Positions 29,547 to 37,463 of a stretch of 38,432 nucleotides of DNA are shown here, in pieces. The notes under the pieces are model-generated. The model saw nothing but the letters and a program-made list of their open reading frames with translations, had not been told where the DNA came from and made no database searches. A program made the translations under genes and the position numbers. The stretch is taken from positions 1-38,432 of IMG/VR virus record IMGVR_UViG_3300017751_000064. One strand, 5' to 3'. Numbering within the stretch: the stretch's first letter is position 1; each line of letters begins with the position of its first letter. This stretch comes from a virus.

Positions 29547-29867
29547 TTATAGAGGCAACACGGCCTTAGACTGCGATCTTTGTGCCACTTTATAAACCGT
29601 CACAGGGTCGTCCTTATGTCTAAGTCTATGGCAATTGGAACAGATCAAGACACATTTGTCAATTTCTGCTTGGACAATCTCCATAGAGTATCCATCTCGG
29701 AGCAACATACGAATTTCATCTTTTTTCAATTCTGGTTGCTCATGATGAAAATCCATACAAATTGGATCATATGTTTTTCCACAATCTTGACAAGGTTTTC
29801 CAGTTTTATAATTGGTCAACCATTGCATTCTGGCTAGGACTTTAGTTTTTCTTGTTCTTTTTGGCAT
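29547..29867 (-). CDS. HNH endonuclease-like protein
   Basis: This 106-aa protein has an HNH/ββα-metal fold. The zinc-binding cysteines are visible as CQDC (26-29) and CSNC (76-79); the HNH core is MDFHH (38-42) and CHRLRH (79-84). The N-terminus is basic (MPKRTRKTKVLARM), suited to DNA binding. It may be a free-standing homing endonuclease or a phage nuclease. The ATG at 29867 has no ribosome site, and the gene stands alone between the sulfotransferase and the VWA gene, which fits a mobile insertion. Confidence 0.85.
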   Translation of the reverse strand: MPKRTRKTKVLARMQWLTNYKTGKPCQDCGKTYDPICMDFHHEQPELKKDEIRMLLRDGYSMEIVQAEIDKCVLICSNCHRLRHKDDPVTVYKVAQRSQSKAVLPL

Positions 29868-29880
29868 TTTATGGTTCGTA

Positions 29881-30726
29881 TTATTTTAGATTTGGATATA
29901 GAAATTGATAATACCAAGAATAGTCTCTTAGCATTTTGTTTTGAGATTTCCGTTTTATCAACGGAAACTCATAGGTTTCTTTTTTAGAAACTACCTTAGG
30001 GCGTATCGTATGATCACCCCAAGGTGCATATATCGAATCATTATAATGCCCTTGTCTTACATCATTCAAATCATTCTCGTAATCATCAGCACCGATAAAG
30101 TCATAAATGCTAGTTAATACTTTTTGAGGATTTTCCATAAAGTCTTCATATCTAACAAACTTAAAGTTCTTTAGATATTTTCGTTCACAATCTAAAATTT
30201 CTTTCAATGCAAAAAGAGGAGTATGAATCATGTCTTGCTGCATATATGATTCAATTCTCCTATCCATCAGATCGACATCATTAAACTCTTCTCTAGAATC
30301 AAAAGGGTAAAGTTCTTCTGTAGAAGGTCCCATAATTCTATCTTCAGTCTCAAGTTTTTCCATGGATGAAATAACTCCACGCAAATCTCGAACAAGATAA
30401 ATTACCTTTGCAGATGGGACAAGATTAAAAAGAAGATCAAAATCTACTGCCCAACTTCTATCTTTATCAACGTAGATATTAGTATCACACAAATTTTGTA
30501 ACCAAGATGATATTCCTGCTCGCATGAAAGAGTTGTATAAGAACTTCATCTCTTTCATTGTATGCTGAGTTTCGGTATATACCTTTTCAGAATGCTGAGA
30601 GATATTCGTCAGAATAATCGACAAGCAAGAATCCATCTCCACAGTCATATCTGGATGTTGTTGCAAAAGACTACCTAGAAGAGTTGATCCACTTCTAGGT
30701 AGTCCTGCTAGAGTTATAAATTTCAT
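29881..30726 (-). CDS. Sulfotransferase-family protein
   Basis: This 281-aa protein has the two PAPS-binding elements of sulfotransferases: the 5'-phosphosulfate loop GLPRSGSTLLG at 8-18 and the 3'-phosphate strand VIYLVRDLRGVISS (about 108-121). RYEDFMENP (about 197-205) fits the later conserved block of the family. Its acceptor is unknown; candidates are host cell-surface glycans, phage structural sugars or a protein tyrosine. The ATG at 30726 overlaps the gp46 stop (ATGA), so it is integrated into the recombination operon. Confidence 0.87.
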   Translation of the reverse strand: MKFITLAGLPRSGSTLLGSLLQQHPDMTVEMDSCLSIILTNISQHSEKVYTETQHTMKEMKFLYNSFMRAGISSWLQNLCDTNIYVDKDRSWAVDFDLLFNLVPSAKVIYLVRDLRGVISSMEKLETEDRIMGPSTEELYPFDSREEFNDVDLMDRRIESYMQQDMIHTPLFALKEILDCERKYLKNFKFVRYEDFMENPQKVLTSIYDFIGADDYENDLNDVRQGHYNDSIYAPWGDHTIRPKVVSKKETYEFPLIKRKSQNKMLRDYSWYYQFLYPNLK

Positions 30727-32438
30727 GATTCAACTATCTGCGAAAAATTCTTTCTCTTTTCAAATTTAATGACTCGATCAAACTTATCATGTAGAGATTC
30801 TTTGTGAGAAATAACAAAGATGTTAGCATCTTTAATTACAAATCGAATAATTTTAAGAAACTCATCTGTACCAAATCCATCAAGTGATGAGTCAAAAATT
30901 TCATCCATAATCAAAAGATTAGTACTAGTAGAGTTTTTAATCTTAGCAACTTCTCTCCAAGTAAACAATAATGCTAGGTCAATACGTTGCTTCTCACCTT
31001 CAGAGAATGAAGAATAAGAAAAGTCTTCATGAATTGGTGACTCTACAGATTCATTAAACTCTTCATCTAGTTTGAAGTTAATGTAGAACTCCATCATCTG
31101 CAGATACTTTGCTACCTGCTGATTTATGAGTGGAAGATACTTTTCAATAATCTTCGACTTAACTCCACTATCCTTTAGAAGTTCATGTAGGAAATCATGT
31201 CTAACAATTTTATCCCTATTCTCACTTAGACTATCAAATACGGTTTCGAGATTATTTTTGTATGTGGTTAACTTTTCCTTTTCTTCAGTCTTATTTGCCG
31301 ACTGATCGTTTAAAGTTTTAATCTCAAAGTTTAGACTAGTTACTTGACTTTGTAGTGACGAGATTTTTGCACTATTGGAACTAATCTTACTTTGGGACTC
31401 CATAATAGATTTTGAAATATTGTCAAAAATTTTCTCACGAAATTCTTCAGACTTGATAGTTTCAATAAGTTGATCATACCCACTCTCCAATTCGGTTATT
31501 TTGTTATTAGTATTTTTAAGTCTTTTAACACGAAAAGACTCTTCTATAGTTTGCTCACACGTAGGACATGTGAGATTATCTGAAAAGAAATTCTTCTCAC
31601 GTTTGATAGTATCCATCTTCTGTGAGATTTTACCTTTCAAGTTTCCAAGTTTACGAATTTTACTTTTCGCATCTTGCACACTTTCAAGTTCTTTTGTGTA
31701 ACGAAACACATCCTCTTCAAATATAGAAGTGTCTCTATTAAGATTCCCAATATCACTATTGAGTTGAGAAATTTTATTGTTGTGTTTATTGATTATATCT
31801 TTATCAAGATTATCAAGTTCACTAATAAAGTTTTCTTGCATTCTGACTTTATCAGTAAAAGATTCTTTCTTCAGATTTAATACTTTAACATCTTCCCTAT
31901 ATCCCCTAAGTTGATCTTTGATGATGTTATTCATCGTAGAAAAAACTTTGATGTCTAGGATATCTTCAATAACTTCCCGTCTACCTGATGCTGGCAGTTG
32001 CATAAACGGTGTAAAATTACTGCTACCTAGAATTACGATCTGAGTAAAAGACTTATAGTTCATCTTGAGAATACTTTGCTCAAGATATTTTTGCTGATCA
32101 TTAGCAGATGCTGCTTGATCTAGAAGTGTTCCGTCACGATAAATCTCAAAGACATTTGGTTTAATGCCACGAACAATGCTCCACTCTACTGATCCAATCC
32201 TAAAATCAATATTTACAACACAATCCTTTTCATTCGTAGTGTTAATGAGTTGTGGTTTATTAATCTTACGAAATGATTTTCCAAACAAAACAAAAGTCAG
32301 TGCATCAAGGATAGTTGACTTTCCTGCACCGTTTGTTCCTATAATTAAACTATTCTGACAATCATCAAGTTGGACTTCGGTAAATTGATTACCAGTTGAG
32401 AGAAAGTTTTTCCAACTAATTTTTTTAAAATAAATCAT
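30723..32438 (-). CDS. gp46: Recombination nuclease subunit gp46 (Rad50-like)
   Basis: This 571-aa SMC/Rad50-type ATPase resects DNA ends with gp47. Walker A is GTNGAGKST at 34-42, and the signature SFSEGEKQRI and Walker B LLIMDEIFDSSLDG are near the C-terminus. Two long coiled-coil arms flank the zinc hook CPTC at 291-294. The length matches T4 gp46 (560 aa). It starts 13 bases inside the DUF3110-like gene and is followed, by ATGA overlap, by the sulfotransferase. Confidence 0.94.
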   Translation of the reverse strand: MIYFKKISWKNFLSTGNQFTEVQLDDCQNSLIIGTNGAGKSTILDALTFVLFGKSFRKINKPQLINTTNEKDCVVNIDFRIGSVEWSIVRGIKPNVFEIYRDGTLLDQAASANDQQKYLEQSILKMNYKSFTQIVILGSSNFTPFMQLPASGRREVIEDILDIKVFSTMNNIIKDQLRGYREDVKVLNLKKESFTDKVRMQENFISELDNLDKDIINKHNNKISQLNSDIGNLNRDTSIFEEDVFRYTKELESVQDAKSKIRKLGNLKGKISQKMDTIKREKNFFSDNLTCPTCEQTIEESFRVKRLKNTNNKITELESGYDQLIETIKSEEFREKIFDNISKSIMESQSKISSNSAKISSLQSQVTSLNFEIKTLNDQSANKTEEKEKLTTYKNNLETVFDSLSENRDKIVRHDFLHELLKDSGVKSKIIEKYLPLINQQVAKYLQMMEFYINFKLDEEFNESVESPIHEDFSYSSFSEGEKQRIDLALLFTWREVAKIKNSTSTNLLIMDEIFDSSLDGFGTDEFLKIIRFVIKDANIFVISHKESLHDKFDRVIKFEKRKNFSQIVES

Positions 32439-32694
32439 GTTCTTCAGGTGGAACTACTAACTCATCACTACCAATAATAGCATACATGTATCCATGTTGA
32501 CTACATGTTTCAAATAACAACTCTTCTTCAACTTCCACGGATTTCATTTTCGGAGAACCACTTTCTTCTAACATCATAATAAAACGTTCAACATCATCAT
32601 CATTTTCCCAAATGTATAGAACATTTTCACCATTATCGTCTGCTACAGAATATGCACCTCTGTCTTCTTCTCCGTCAATTACTACGATATACAT
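32425..32694 (-). CDS. DUF3110-like small protein between gp47 and gp46
   Basis: This 89-aa acidic protein contains NGENVLYIWENDDDVERFIMMLEESGSP, which resembles the cyanobacterial and plastid DUF3110 family (V-L-x-F-E-x-E-x-D-A-x-R-F). A VEVEEELLFETCSQHGY segment follows. The family has no known function to me, so a host origin is only an inference. It starts one base after the gp47 stop and overlaps gp46 by 14 bases, so it is translated with the nuclease pair. A regulator or cofactor of gp46/gp47 is possible. Confidence 0.65.
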   Translation of the reverse strand: MYIVVIDGEEDRGAYSVADDNGENVLYIWENDDDVERFIMMLEESGSPKMKSVEVEEELLFETCSQHGYMYAIIGSDELVVPPEEHDLF

Positions 32695-32695
32695 G

Positions 32696-33745
32696 CTAGA
32701 TCATTTCGCAAGCTTCCTGATACACCTCTGCGATAATTTTAGATAACTCTGATTTATCTAAGTCAATCTCAGACTCTTGTATGTACTTATTTAACAAACT
32801 TAAAGTGTTCTCAGATTCAATCTCTTCGATTTGATCTTTTGAATACCACCCATTAAAGTCTTGACTTTCTATAATTTTTAGATCTGCAACATTTGCAGTA
32901 TAGAACTTATCAATAAACTTTTCAAAGTTTTTGTTGTTACTCTTTTTTCTGACGATGATCTTTACAATCATATCACGATACTTTGAAAAGTCAAATGTCT
33001 TATAGTCAGTATCTTCATAGTAAACATGATGAAAAATACTATAAGGGTTATTAACAAAAGTATGTTCTAAAGTTTCTGTATCGAATATTGTAAATCCACG
33101 TACATCATTTACATCGTTCCAGTAGATTTCGTATGCGTTTCCTGTGTAGTGGATGTTCCTATCATTCGATCTAGTGTGGTAGTGACCAGAGAAGACTTTG
33201 GTGAACTTCTCAAATAACTTGCTCTCATGACCATGCTCCATGATGCACTGTTTATTAGCAGCAAATCCTCGGAGTTCAAGGTGCCCCATCGCAATCTTGC
33301 TATCAGTCTTTTTAAGAAGTTTAAAAGTGGTTTCTTCATTTTCTTTATTAATCCATGGAATGAATGCTATCTTTAGACCATCGATAGTAACCTCAGATGG
33401 TTCTGAATAGACTTCAACATTTTTATATTCACGAAGTAAAAGATCTACTGCATTCACATTATTAGTATTCTTATAGAATGCAGTATGATTTCCTACTATG
33501 GTATGAATTTTACATCCCATACTTTCTAAAACATCGTAGTAATTATCCTTTGCCCACTTAAGTGAACTAAAATTAATACCAGTTCTGTTATCAAAGGTAT
33601 CACCCATATCAACAATCGTAGTAATTCCTTCCTCTTTTAGATAAGGAAAGAATACATTATTATAGAACTTCAGAAAAAAGTCGTGAAAGAGTTTTGAATT
33701 CTTACGTGCTCCAAAGTGTTGATCTGTGATGAGGGCAATCTTCAT
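32696..33745 (-). CDS. gp47: Recombination nuclease subunit gp47 (Mre11-like)
   Basis: This 349-aa metallophosphoesterase nuclease is the partner of gp46. The metal-binding motifs are visible: DQH at 8-10, MGDTFD at 47-52, GNH at 85-87, GHLELRG at 154-160 and GHYHTR at 187-192. Its length matches T4 gp47 (339 aa). The ATG at 33745 overlaps the gp55 stop (ATGA), and the stop is one base before the DUF3110-like gene. Confidence 0.94.
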   Translation of the reverse strand: MKIALITDQHFGARKNSKLFHDFFLKFYNNVFFPYLKEEGITTIVDMGDTFDNRTGINFSSLKWAKDNYYDVLESMGCKIHTIVGNHTAFYKNTNNVNAVDLLLREYKNVEVYSEPSEVTIDGLKIAFIPWINKENEETTFKLLKKTDSKIAMGHLELRGFAANKQCIMEHGHESKLFEKFTKVFSGHYHTRSNDRNIHYTGNAYEIYWNDVNDVRGFTIFDTETLEHTFVNNPYSIFHHVYYEDTDYKTFDFSKYRDMIVKIIVRKKSNNKNFEKFIDKFYTANVADLKIIESQDFNGWYSKDQIEEIESENTLSLLNKYIQESEIDLDKSELSKIIAEVYQEACEMI

Positions 33746-34239
33746 ACGTTATTTGAACCCATTCCTCTAAGTTTAGAATAGACAGCATCTTTGATGCTAT
33801 TATAGTCCGAATAGTTGGAGTTGTCAACAGTGTTGTCATTCACAAACACCTGATCATATCCAGTCTTTTCTAAGATCTTATTTTTAATATCTAACTGCTT
33901 CTTTTCTTTTTGAATACGTCTCAAGAATGCGTAGTGAATAATCTGTGTGAAGTATGCAAAAGGATTTGTAGATTTCTCTGGATTGAAATTGTGAATGTAC
34001 TGAATACAGTTTTCTACTCCATCAGAGATCATATCATCTTTAAAGATGTAGTTGACAAAGTTTGGTTTATATGATAAATGAGTTGCAATCTTAAGAAAGC
34101 ATTCACCAAGATAATTTGTGATCCTAGGTCTTGGTTCACCTGCCTCTGCGGCTGCTTCACGTGCTTTTTTGTATTCTACAATTGCATCTAGGAAATCTCT
34201 ATTATTTACATAATGTTCCGATTGTTTTCTTTTAGGCAT
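33742..34239 (-). CDS. gp55: Late-transcription sigma factor gp55
   Basis: This 165-aa sigma factor replaces host sigma on RNA polymerase and directs it to TATAAATA late promoters, several of which are in this window. Sigma region-2-like sequence is visible (FKDDMISDGVENCIQYIHNFNPEKSTNPFAYFTQIIHYAFLRRI, about 88-131). T4 gp55 is 185 aa. It is the first gene after a TTTACA-17-TAGAAT promoter and has no clear Shine-Dalgarno before the ATG at 34239. gp47 follows by ATGA overlap. Confidence 0.92.
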   Translation of the reverse strand: MPKRKQSEHYVNNRDFLDAIVEYKKAREAAAEAGEPRPRITNYLGECFLKIATHLSYKPNFVNYIFKDDMISDGVENCIQYIHNFNPEKSTNPFAYFTQIIHYAFLRRIQKEKKQLDIKNKILEKTGYDQVFVNDNTVDNSNYSDYNSIKDAVYSKLRGMGSNNV

Positions 34240-34270
34240 TTCATTATTACCAGTAATTCAGTATGTACTC

Positions 34271-34299
34271 ATTCTACCATAGCTTGACAAATGTGTAAA
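34271..34299 (-). promoter_or_regulatory. Sigma70-type early promoter upstream of gp55
   Basis: The minus strand has TTTACA at 34299-34294, a 17-base spacer and TAGAAT at 34276-34271. A start site near 34264 would leave a leader of about 25 bases before gp55 at 34239. It lies in a 104-base gap with no gene and would drive gp55, gp47 and gp46. Confidence 0.65.
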
Positions 34300-34343
34300 C
34301 CATGTGTAGAATATCTCTGTTGAGGTTGATAGGAACGCTTTAG

Positions 34344-34724
34344 CTAACTTTTAAATAGATTTTCTAAGTACTTTCGAGTATCATCTACTGACGATAGATA
34401 TCCCATTTTTCTACTTAGATTATGTTTTTGATGATCATCTTTTGATTTTCTACAAAAAGACTTATACATTTTAATTGTATGATTGTCATTACATTCTATA
34501 ATTGTTAGGACATCTTCCATATTGATTATGATCATATCAGATGATGATGTTTTTAACCAAGGATCTATTTTATAACATGCTTGACCTCTAATTAAAATTT
34601 CATCAATCGTAACTGGATCTAATAACATGAGGAATGTTTTATCACCTTCGTTAGAAGGTGATACCTTAGAGAATATCTCCTCAGTATTTTTTAGTTTTAT
34701 CGTTGCATAAAATTCTTCTTCCAT
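34344..34724 (-). CDS. Small Sm-like barrel candidate (D)
   Basis: This 126-aa protein shows the same feature order as the Sm-like group: MEEEFYATIKLKNTEEIFSKV (strand and TEEI turn), then FLMLLDPVTI, a PW pair (KIDPWLKT), MEDVLTIIECND and a helix with Tyr (TIKMYKSFC). It then adds a basic tail (KDDHQKHNLSRK and KYLENLFKS). It is the most divergent of the four. It overlaps uvsW by one base (TAATG). A role in recombination or RNA binding is inferred only from neighbours and fold. Confidence 0.6.
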   Translation of the reverse strand: MEEEFYATIKLKNTEEIFSKVSPSNEGDKTFLMLLDPVTIDEILIRGQACYKIDPWLKTSSSDMIIINMEDVLTIIECNDNHTIKMYKSFCRKSKDDHQKHNLSRKMGYLSSVDDTRKYLENLFKS

Positions 34725-36187
34725 TAATCTTTTAAATCGATGTTTATAATATCATAATTAAAATTTTCTTGATTATAGATTTTAATTCTTTCGATTAAGT
34801 GATTGAGTGTATAGTTTTTTAAACTTCTAATTGTACAGTCGTCTGCTATATCGTATAGAGTTGCTTTTGTTTTATTTTTACCTTTCCTTAAAACTCTTCC
34901 GATCGATTGTAGATTGCGGATTCTTGATTTAGACGGACTAGCAAAAATAACATTATGAAGATTTCTAATGTTAATTCCCGTTGAGAAAGTTCCATATGAT
35001 GCTACTATGATCGCACTACTTTCATCCTCAGTTATTCGTCGAACTTCCTCTCTTTCCTCAGAGTCAACTCCACCATGGACAAAAAATACTTTTCGTCCTT
35101 CACTTACGGAACTATTTATCTTTTCAAAAAGAGGTTCACCATGTGCGGCAACCCGACTATAAAGAATCAAAGTATTACCTTCCAATCCTTTTGCGAGATT
35201 TAATATAAATTTATTTCTCTTTTCATGACCAATTAGGTATTGTATTTCATCTTCATAAGTATCAAATTTTTTTGGAGTATGTTTCAATATAAGACATCTA
35301 ATCTCCAGGTCTGATACATGACCTTTCTCCATTAACTCAGATGTACGTGTTACTCTGTAGCATGGTCCAAACAATCCTTCCAATACCCACTTATGTGTCT
35401 GTGTTCCATCAAGTGTTCCTGTAAATCCATATCTATATTTTGTATGATGGAGATGATTCATAATTGTAATAAGAGACTTGCTTTTAAATAAGTGAGCCTC
35501 ATCACCAATTACTACATCAAAATCTTCAAAATAACTACGTTCTAATTTATAAATAGACTGCCATGTTGTAACTGTGACAGGAAGATCTGTTTCTTTCTCA
35601 CATCCTGCATATATCTTATGACAATATGAATCTGAATTCCATCCATAATCCCGAAAATCCGAGACGAGTTGATCTACTAGACTGGTCGTTGGTACGACTA
35701 CGAGAATTTTTCGTTTCCTATCCACATGATATCTCACGACAGCGTAAATCATCAGACTTTTTCCTGACGCAGTTGGACTTAACAGAATCTTTCTGTTATA
35801 TTTTAATGCATCATGAACTGCTTCAATCTGATAATTTCTTGGGGTCAATGCAGTTATCGAAGCAAGGTAATCTTTAACTCCTTCTAAACTAATCTCCTTA
35901 TTAACTTCAAAGGGTTTTCCATAGTACTTATTTGTTACAAACTCATATGTGTAATTATAATTGCTACAAAATTCTACAAGTCTATGTAATAGACCTATGT
36001 AAAGTCTTTTGGTCCTCAGATCAAATAAGTGTATCTCACCATTCCAATTTCTCTTACGATACTGAGGCATAAATTTTGCCCCAGGAACTTCAAATTTGAA
36101 GTGATCTCGTAATTCGTATTCTATGTGTGGTTCAGTAGTAATTTTGAGATATACTTCATTACACTTTTCAATAATTAAATTAGCCAT
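34724..36187 (-). CDS. uvsW: RNA-DNA and DNA helicase UvsW
   Basis: This 487-aa superfamily-2 helicase unwinds R-loops and branched DNA; in T4 it helps switch from origin to recombination-dependent replication. Visible motifs are the Q-like ALTPRNYQ at 113-120, Walker A SPTASGKS at 137-144, DEAH at 229-232, TGTLDGT (motif III) and the C-terminal QSIGRVLRKG (motif VI). Its length is close to T4 UvsW (about 500 aa). The ATG at 36187 is eight bases inside the uvsY gene end. Confidence 0.93.
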   Translation of the reverse strand: MANLIIEKCNEVYLKITTEPHIEYELRDHFKFEVPGAKFMPQYRKRNWNGEIHLFDLRTKRLYIGLLHRLVEFCSNYNYTYEFVTNKYYGKPFEVNKEISLEGVKDYLASITALTPRNYQIEAVHDALKYNRKILLSPTASGKSLMIYAVVRYHVDRKRKILVVVPTTSLVDQLVSDFRDYGWNSDSYCHKIYAGCEKETDLPVTVTTWQSIYKLERSYFEDFDVVIGDEAHLFKSKSLITIMNHLHHTKYRYGFTGTLDGTQTHKWVLEGLFGPCYRVTRTSELMEKGHVSDLEIRCLILKHTPKKFDTYEDEIQYLIGHEKRNKFILNLAKGLEGNTLILYSRVAAHGEPLFEKINSSVSEGRKVFFVHGGVDSEEREEVRRITEDESSAIIVASYGTFSTGINIRNLHNVIFASPSKSRIRNLQSIGRVLRKGKNKTKATLYDIADDCTIRSLKNYTLNHLIERIKIYNQENFNYDIINIDLKD

Positions 36188-36617
36188 ATCCAGCTTGGAA
36201 TTTTAAAAATTCAATTGAGTTTTTTATTTGGTACGTTCGATTAGATATTTGTTTTAAGATACTATCGATGTAATTAATCATTACCACATAATATTCAATC
36301 TTCATACTGATAGTTGAGAGTCTCTCATCAGCATCAAGATACTTATTCATAGCATCTTTATCTCTTACTTTTTTGGGGAAAGGATCTTTTACATATACAT
36401 CTGGGTCTGCCTTTCCAGAATAATATTCGTATCTTTCGTGTCTTACGTTTTTTCTTTGCTGCTCTGCTTTTGTTTTTAGCAATACTAGATTGTTTAAGAT
36501 ATCGTAGTATTTTGAATGTAGTACTGGAATTTTTAGTGATTCTTCGTGTAAGTTGTCAATATCAATCTGAGAATCTTTTTCCCACATTGATTTAATCATA
36601 GCAATGTCAAATGTCAT
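36180..36617 (-). CDS. uvsY: Recombination mediator UvsY
   Basis: This 145-aa protein loads UvsX onto gp32-coated DNA in T4. The family pattern is visible: HSKYYDILNNLVLLKTKAEQQRKNVRHERYEYYSGKADPD (compare RLDYYSGRGD in T4), then LDADERLSTISMKIEYY and a helical C-terminus ending EFLKFQAGYG. Length matches T4 UvsY (137 aa). It overlaps the gp3-like gene by four bases (ATGA) and uvsW by eight. Confidence 0.92.
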   Translation of the reverse strand: MTFDIAMIKSMWEKDSQIDIDNLHEESLKIPVLHSKYYDILNNLVLLKTKAEQQRKNVRHERYEYYSGKADPDVYVKDPFPKKVRDKDAMNKYLDADERLSTISMKIEYYVVMINYIDSILKQISNRTYQIKNSIEFLKFQAGYG

Positions 36618-37183
36618 ACTCTAGAGTTAAACCTGTCGTTAATAATGTATATACTATACTTAAAAGTTACTGTTGCTGCGAAGTATTGAATGTCTGTATC
36701 CGTAGCATCAAATTCCATTTGAGAAAGTGAAGTTGGAAACATATCTTTGAATACTACGTTGTACTGTAAATTCTCAGTATTTGTTAAAATTTGTAGAGTC
36801 CCATCAGAATAATGATTCTGTTGATTTTGTGTAAATGGTTTCCCTAGCAAATTATCTTCATTTTGTAAGTCATATATTTCACTTAAGGATTCTGGAAATC
36901 CTAAACCTCGCATCCAATTTTGAATTTCTAAGTAATTCCCCAGATCTTCATCTACTAAAAATCTAATAGAAAGATCTTCAAAATCCATCATATCACCAGG
37001 AACTGGAATCATTTTTAAGTATGATCCTTGTTCTGCAACTCCCAAACTTATACCAGGAACATTTGCTGAGTTAGCAAAGTATGCAAGTTTAGGTGCTCTT
37101 GATATTGTAAATTTAAAACCAGTTGGAGCAAGAAAATTCCTATTTGCAATCTGTGTTTTAAACGCTGATGATGATACAGGCAC
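36614..37183 (-). CDS. gp3: Tail tube/completion-type protein, probably gp3
   Basis: This 189-aa protein has a tail-tube-like beta-rich sequence: TGFKFTISRAPKLAYFANSANVPG, then VPGDMMDFEDLSIRFLVDEDLGNYLEIQNWMRGLGFP and AATVTFKYSIYII. Position between the capsid gene and uvsY matches gp3 (tail completion and sheath-stabilizing protein) in cyanophages as I recall; a gp19-like tube protein is the alternative. The start is GTG at 37183, about 11 bases after AAGGA; no ATG follows nearby. A GATAAATA late box lies at 37215-37208. Confidence 0.75.
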   Translation of the reverse strand: MPVSSSAFKTQIANRNFLAPTGFKFTISRAPKLAYFANSANVPGISLGVAEQGSYLKMIPVPGDMMDFEDLSIRFLVDEDLGNYLEIQNWMRGLGFPESLSEIYDLQNEDNLLGKPFTQNQQNHYSDGTLQILTNTENLQYNVVFKDMFPTSLSQMEFDATDTDIQYFAATVTFKYSIYIINDRFNSRV

Positions 37184-37207
37184 AACGATAGAAATCCTTG
37201 GATACTC

Positions 37208-37215
37208 TATTTATC
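37208..37215 (-). promoter_or_regulatory. Late-type promoter box GATAAATA upstream of gp3
   Basis: GATAAATA on the minus strand is formed by the TGA stop of the 56-aa gene and the bases after it. It lies 25 bases before the GTG start at 37183, with AAGGA in between. Confidence 0.55.
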
Positions 37216-37384
37216 ACTCTAATCCCATCAAGTATTCTCCGAGTGCTTCCTTCAATTGCTCAGGTGTTAGTTGTGGTTCTTCCTTCAGATATTTCTCTAA
37301 AACATATACACAATGATTTTTTATTGCCACATCACTAGACCACGAAAGTCTATCATTTACGATGTCTCTTGGTGTCTTTAGCAT
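37214..37384 (-). CDS. 56-aa small protein between gp23 and gp3
   Basis: This short gene reads MLKTPRDIVNDRLSWSSDVAIKNH, then CVYVLEKYLKEEPQLTPEQ and a helical end (LKEALGEYLMGLE). It fills the gap between the gp23 terminator and the gp3 late box without overlapping another gene. It is soluble and helical, with no recognised domain. The start has no clear ribosome site or late box, so expression is less certain than for its neighbours. Confidence 0.55.
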   Translation of the reverse strand: MLKTPRDIVNDRLSWSSDVAIKNHCVYVLEKYLKEEPQLTPEQLKEALGEYLMGLE

Positions 37385-37415
37385 GGATTAATTTTCTGCT
37401 CTAGTATGTAGGCAT

Positions 37416-37441
37416 AAAAAAAGGACCTCCGAAGAGGTCCT
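37416..37441 (-). terminator. Strong rho-independent terminator after gp23
   Basis: On the minus strand a perfect eight-pair stem AGGACCTC / GAGGTCCT has a TTCG tetraloop and is followed by a T-tract (TTTTTT). It lies 22 bases after the gp23 stop and would end the very abundant capsid mRNA. Confidence 0.93.
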
Positions 37442-37463
37442 GTGAAAACTCTGTGAATAGAGA

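Noticed and set aside
29546-29551. TATAAT on the minus strand before the zincin-VWA gene, a possible early promoter
   Set aside because: No -35-like sequence lies 16-18 bases upstream and there is no extended -10, so a single hexamer in AT-rich DNA is not enough.
29547-29867. HNH gene as part of an intron or intein in a neighbouring gene
   Set aside because: Both neighbours are intact full-length frames, so a free-standing gene is the simpler reading.
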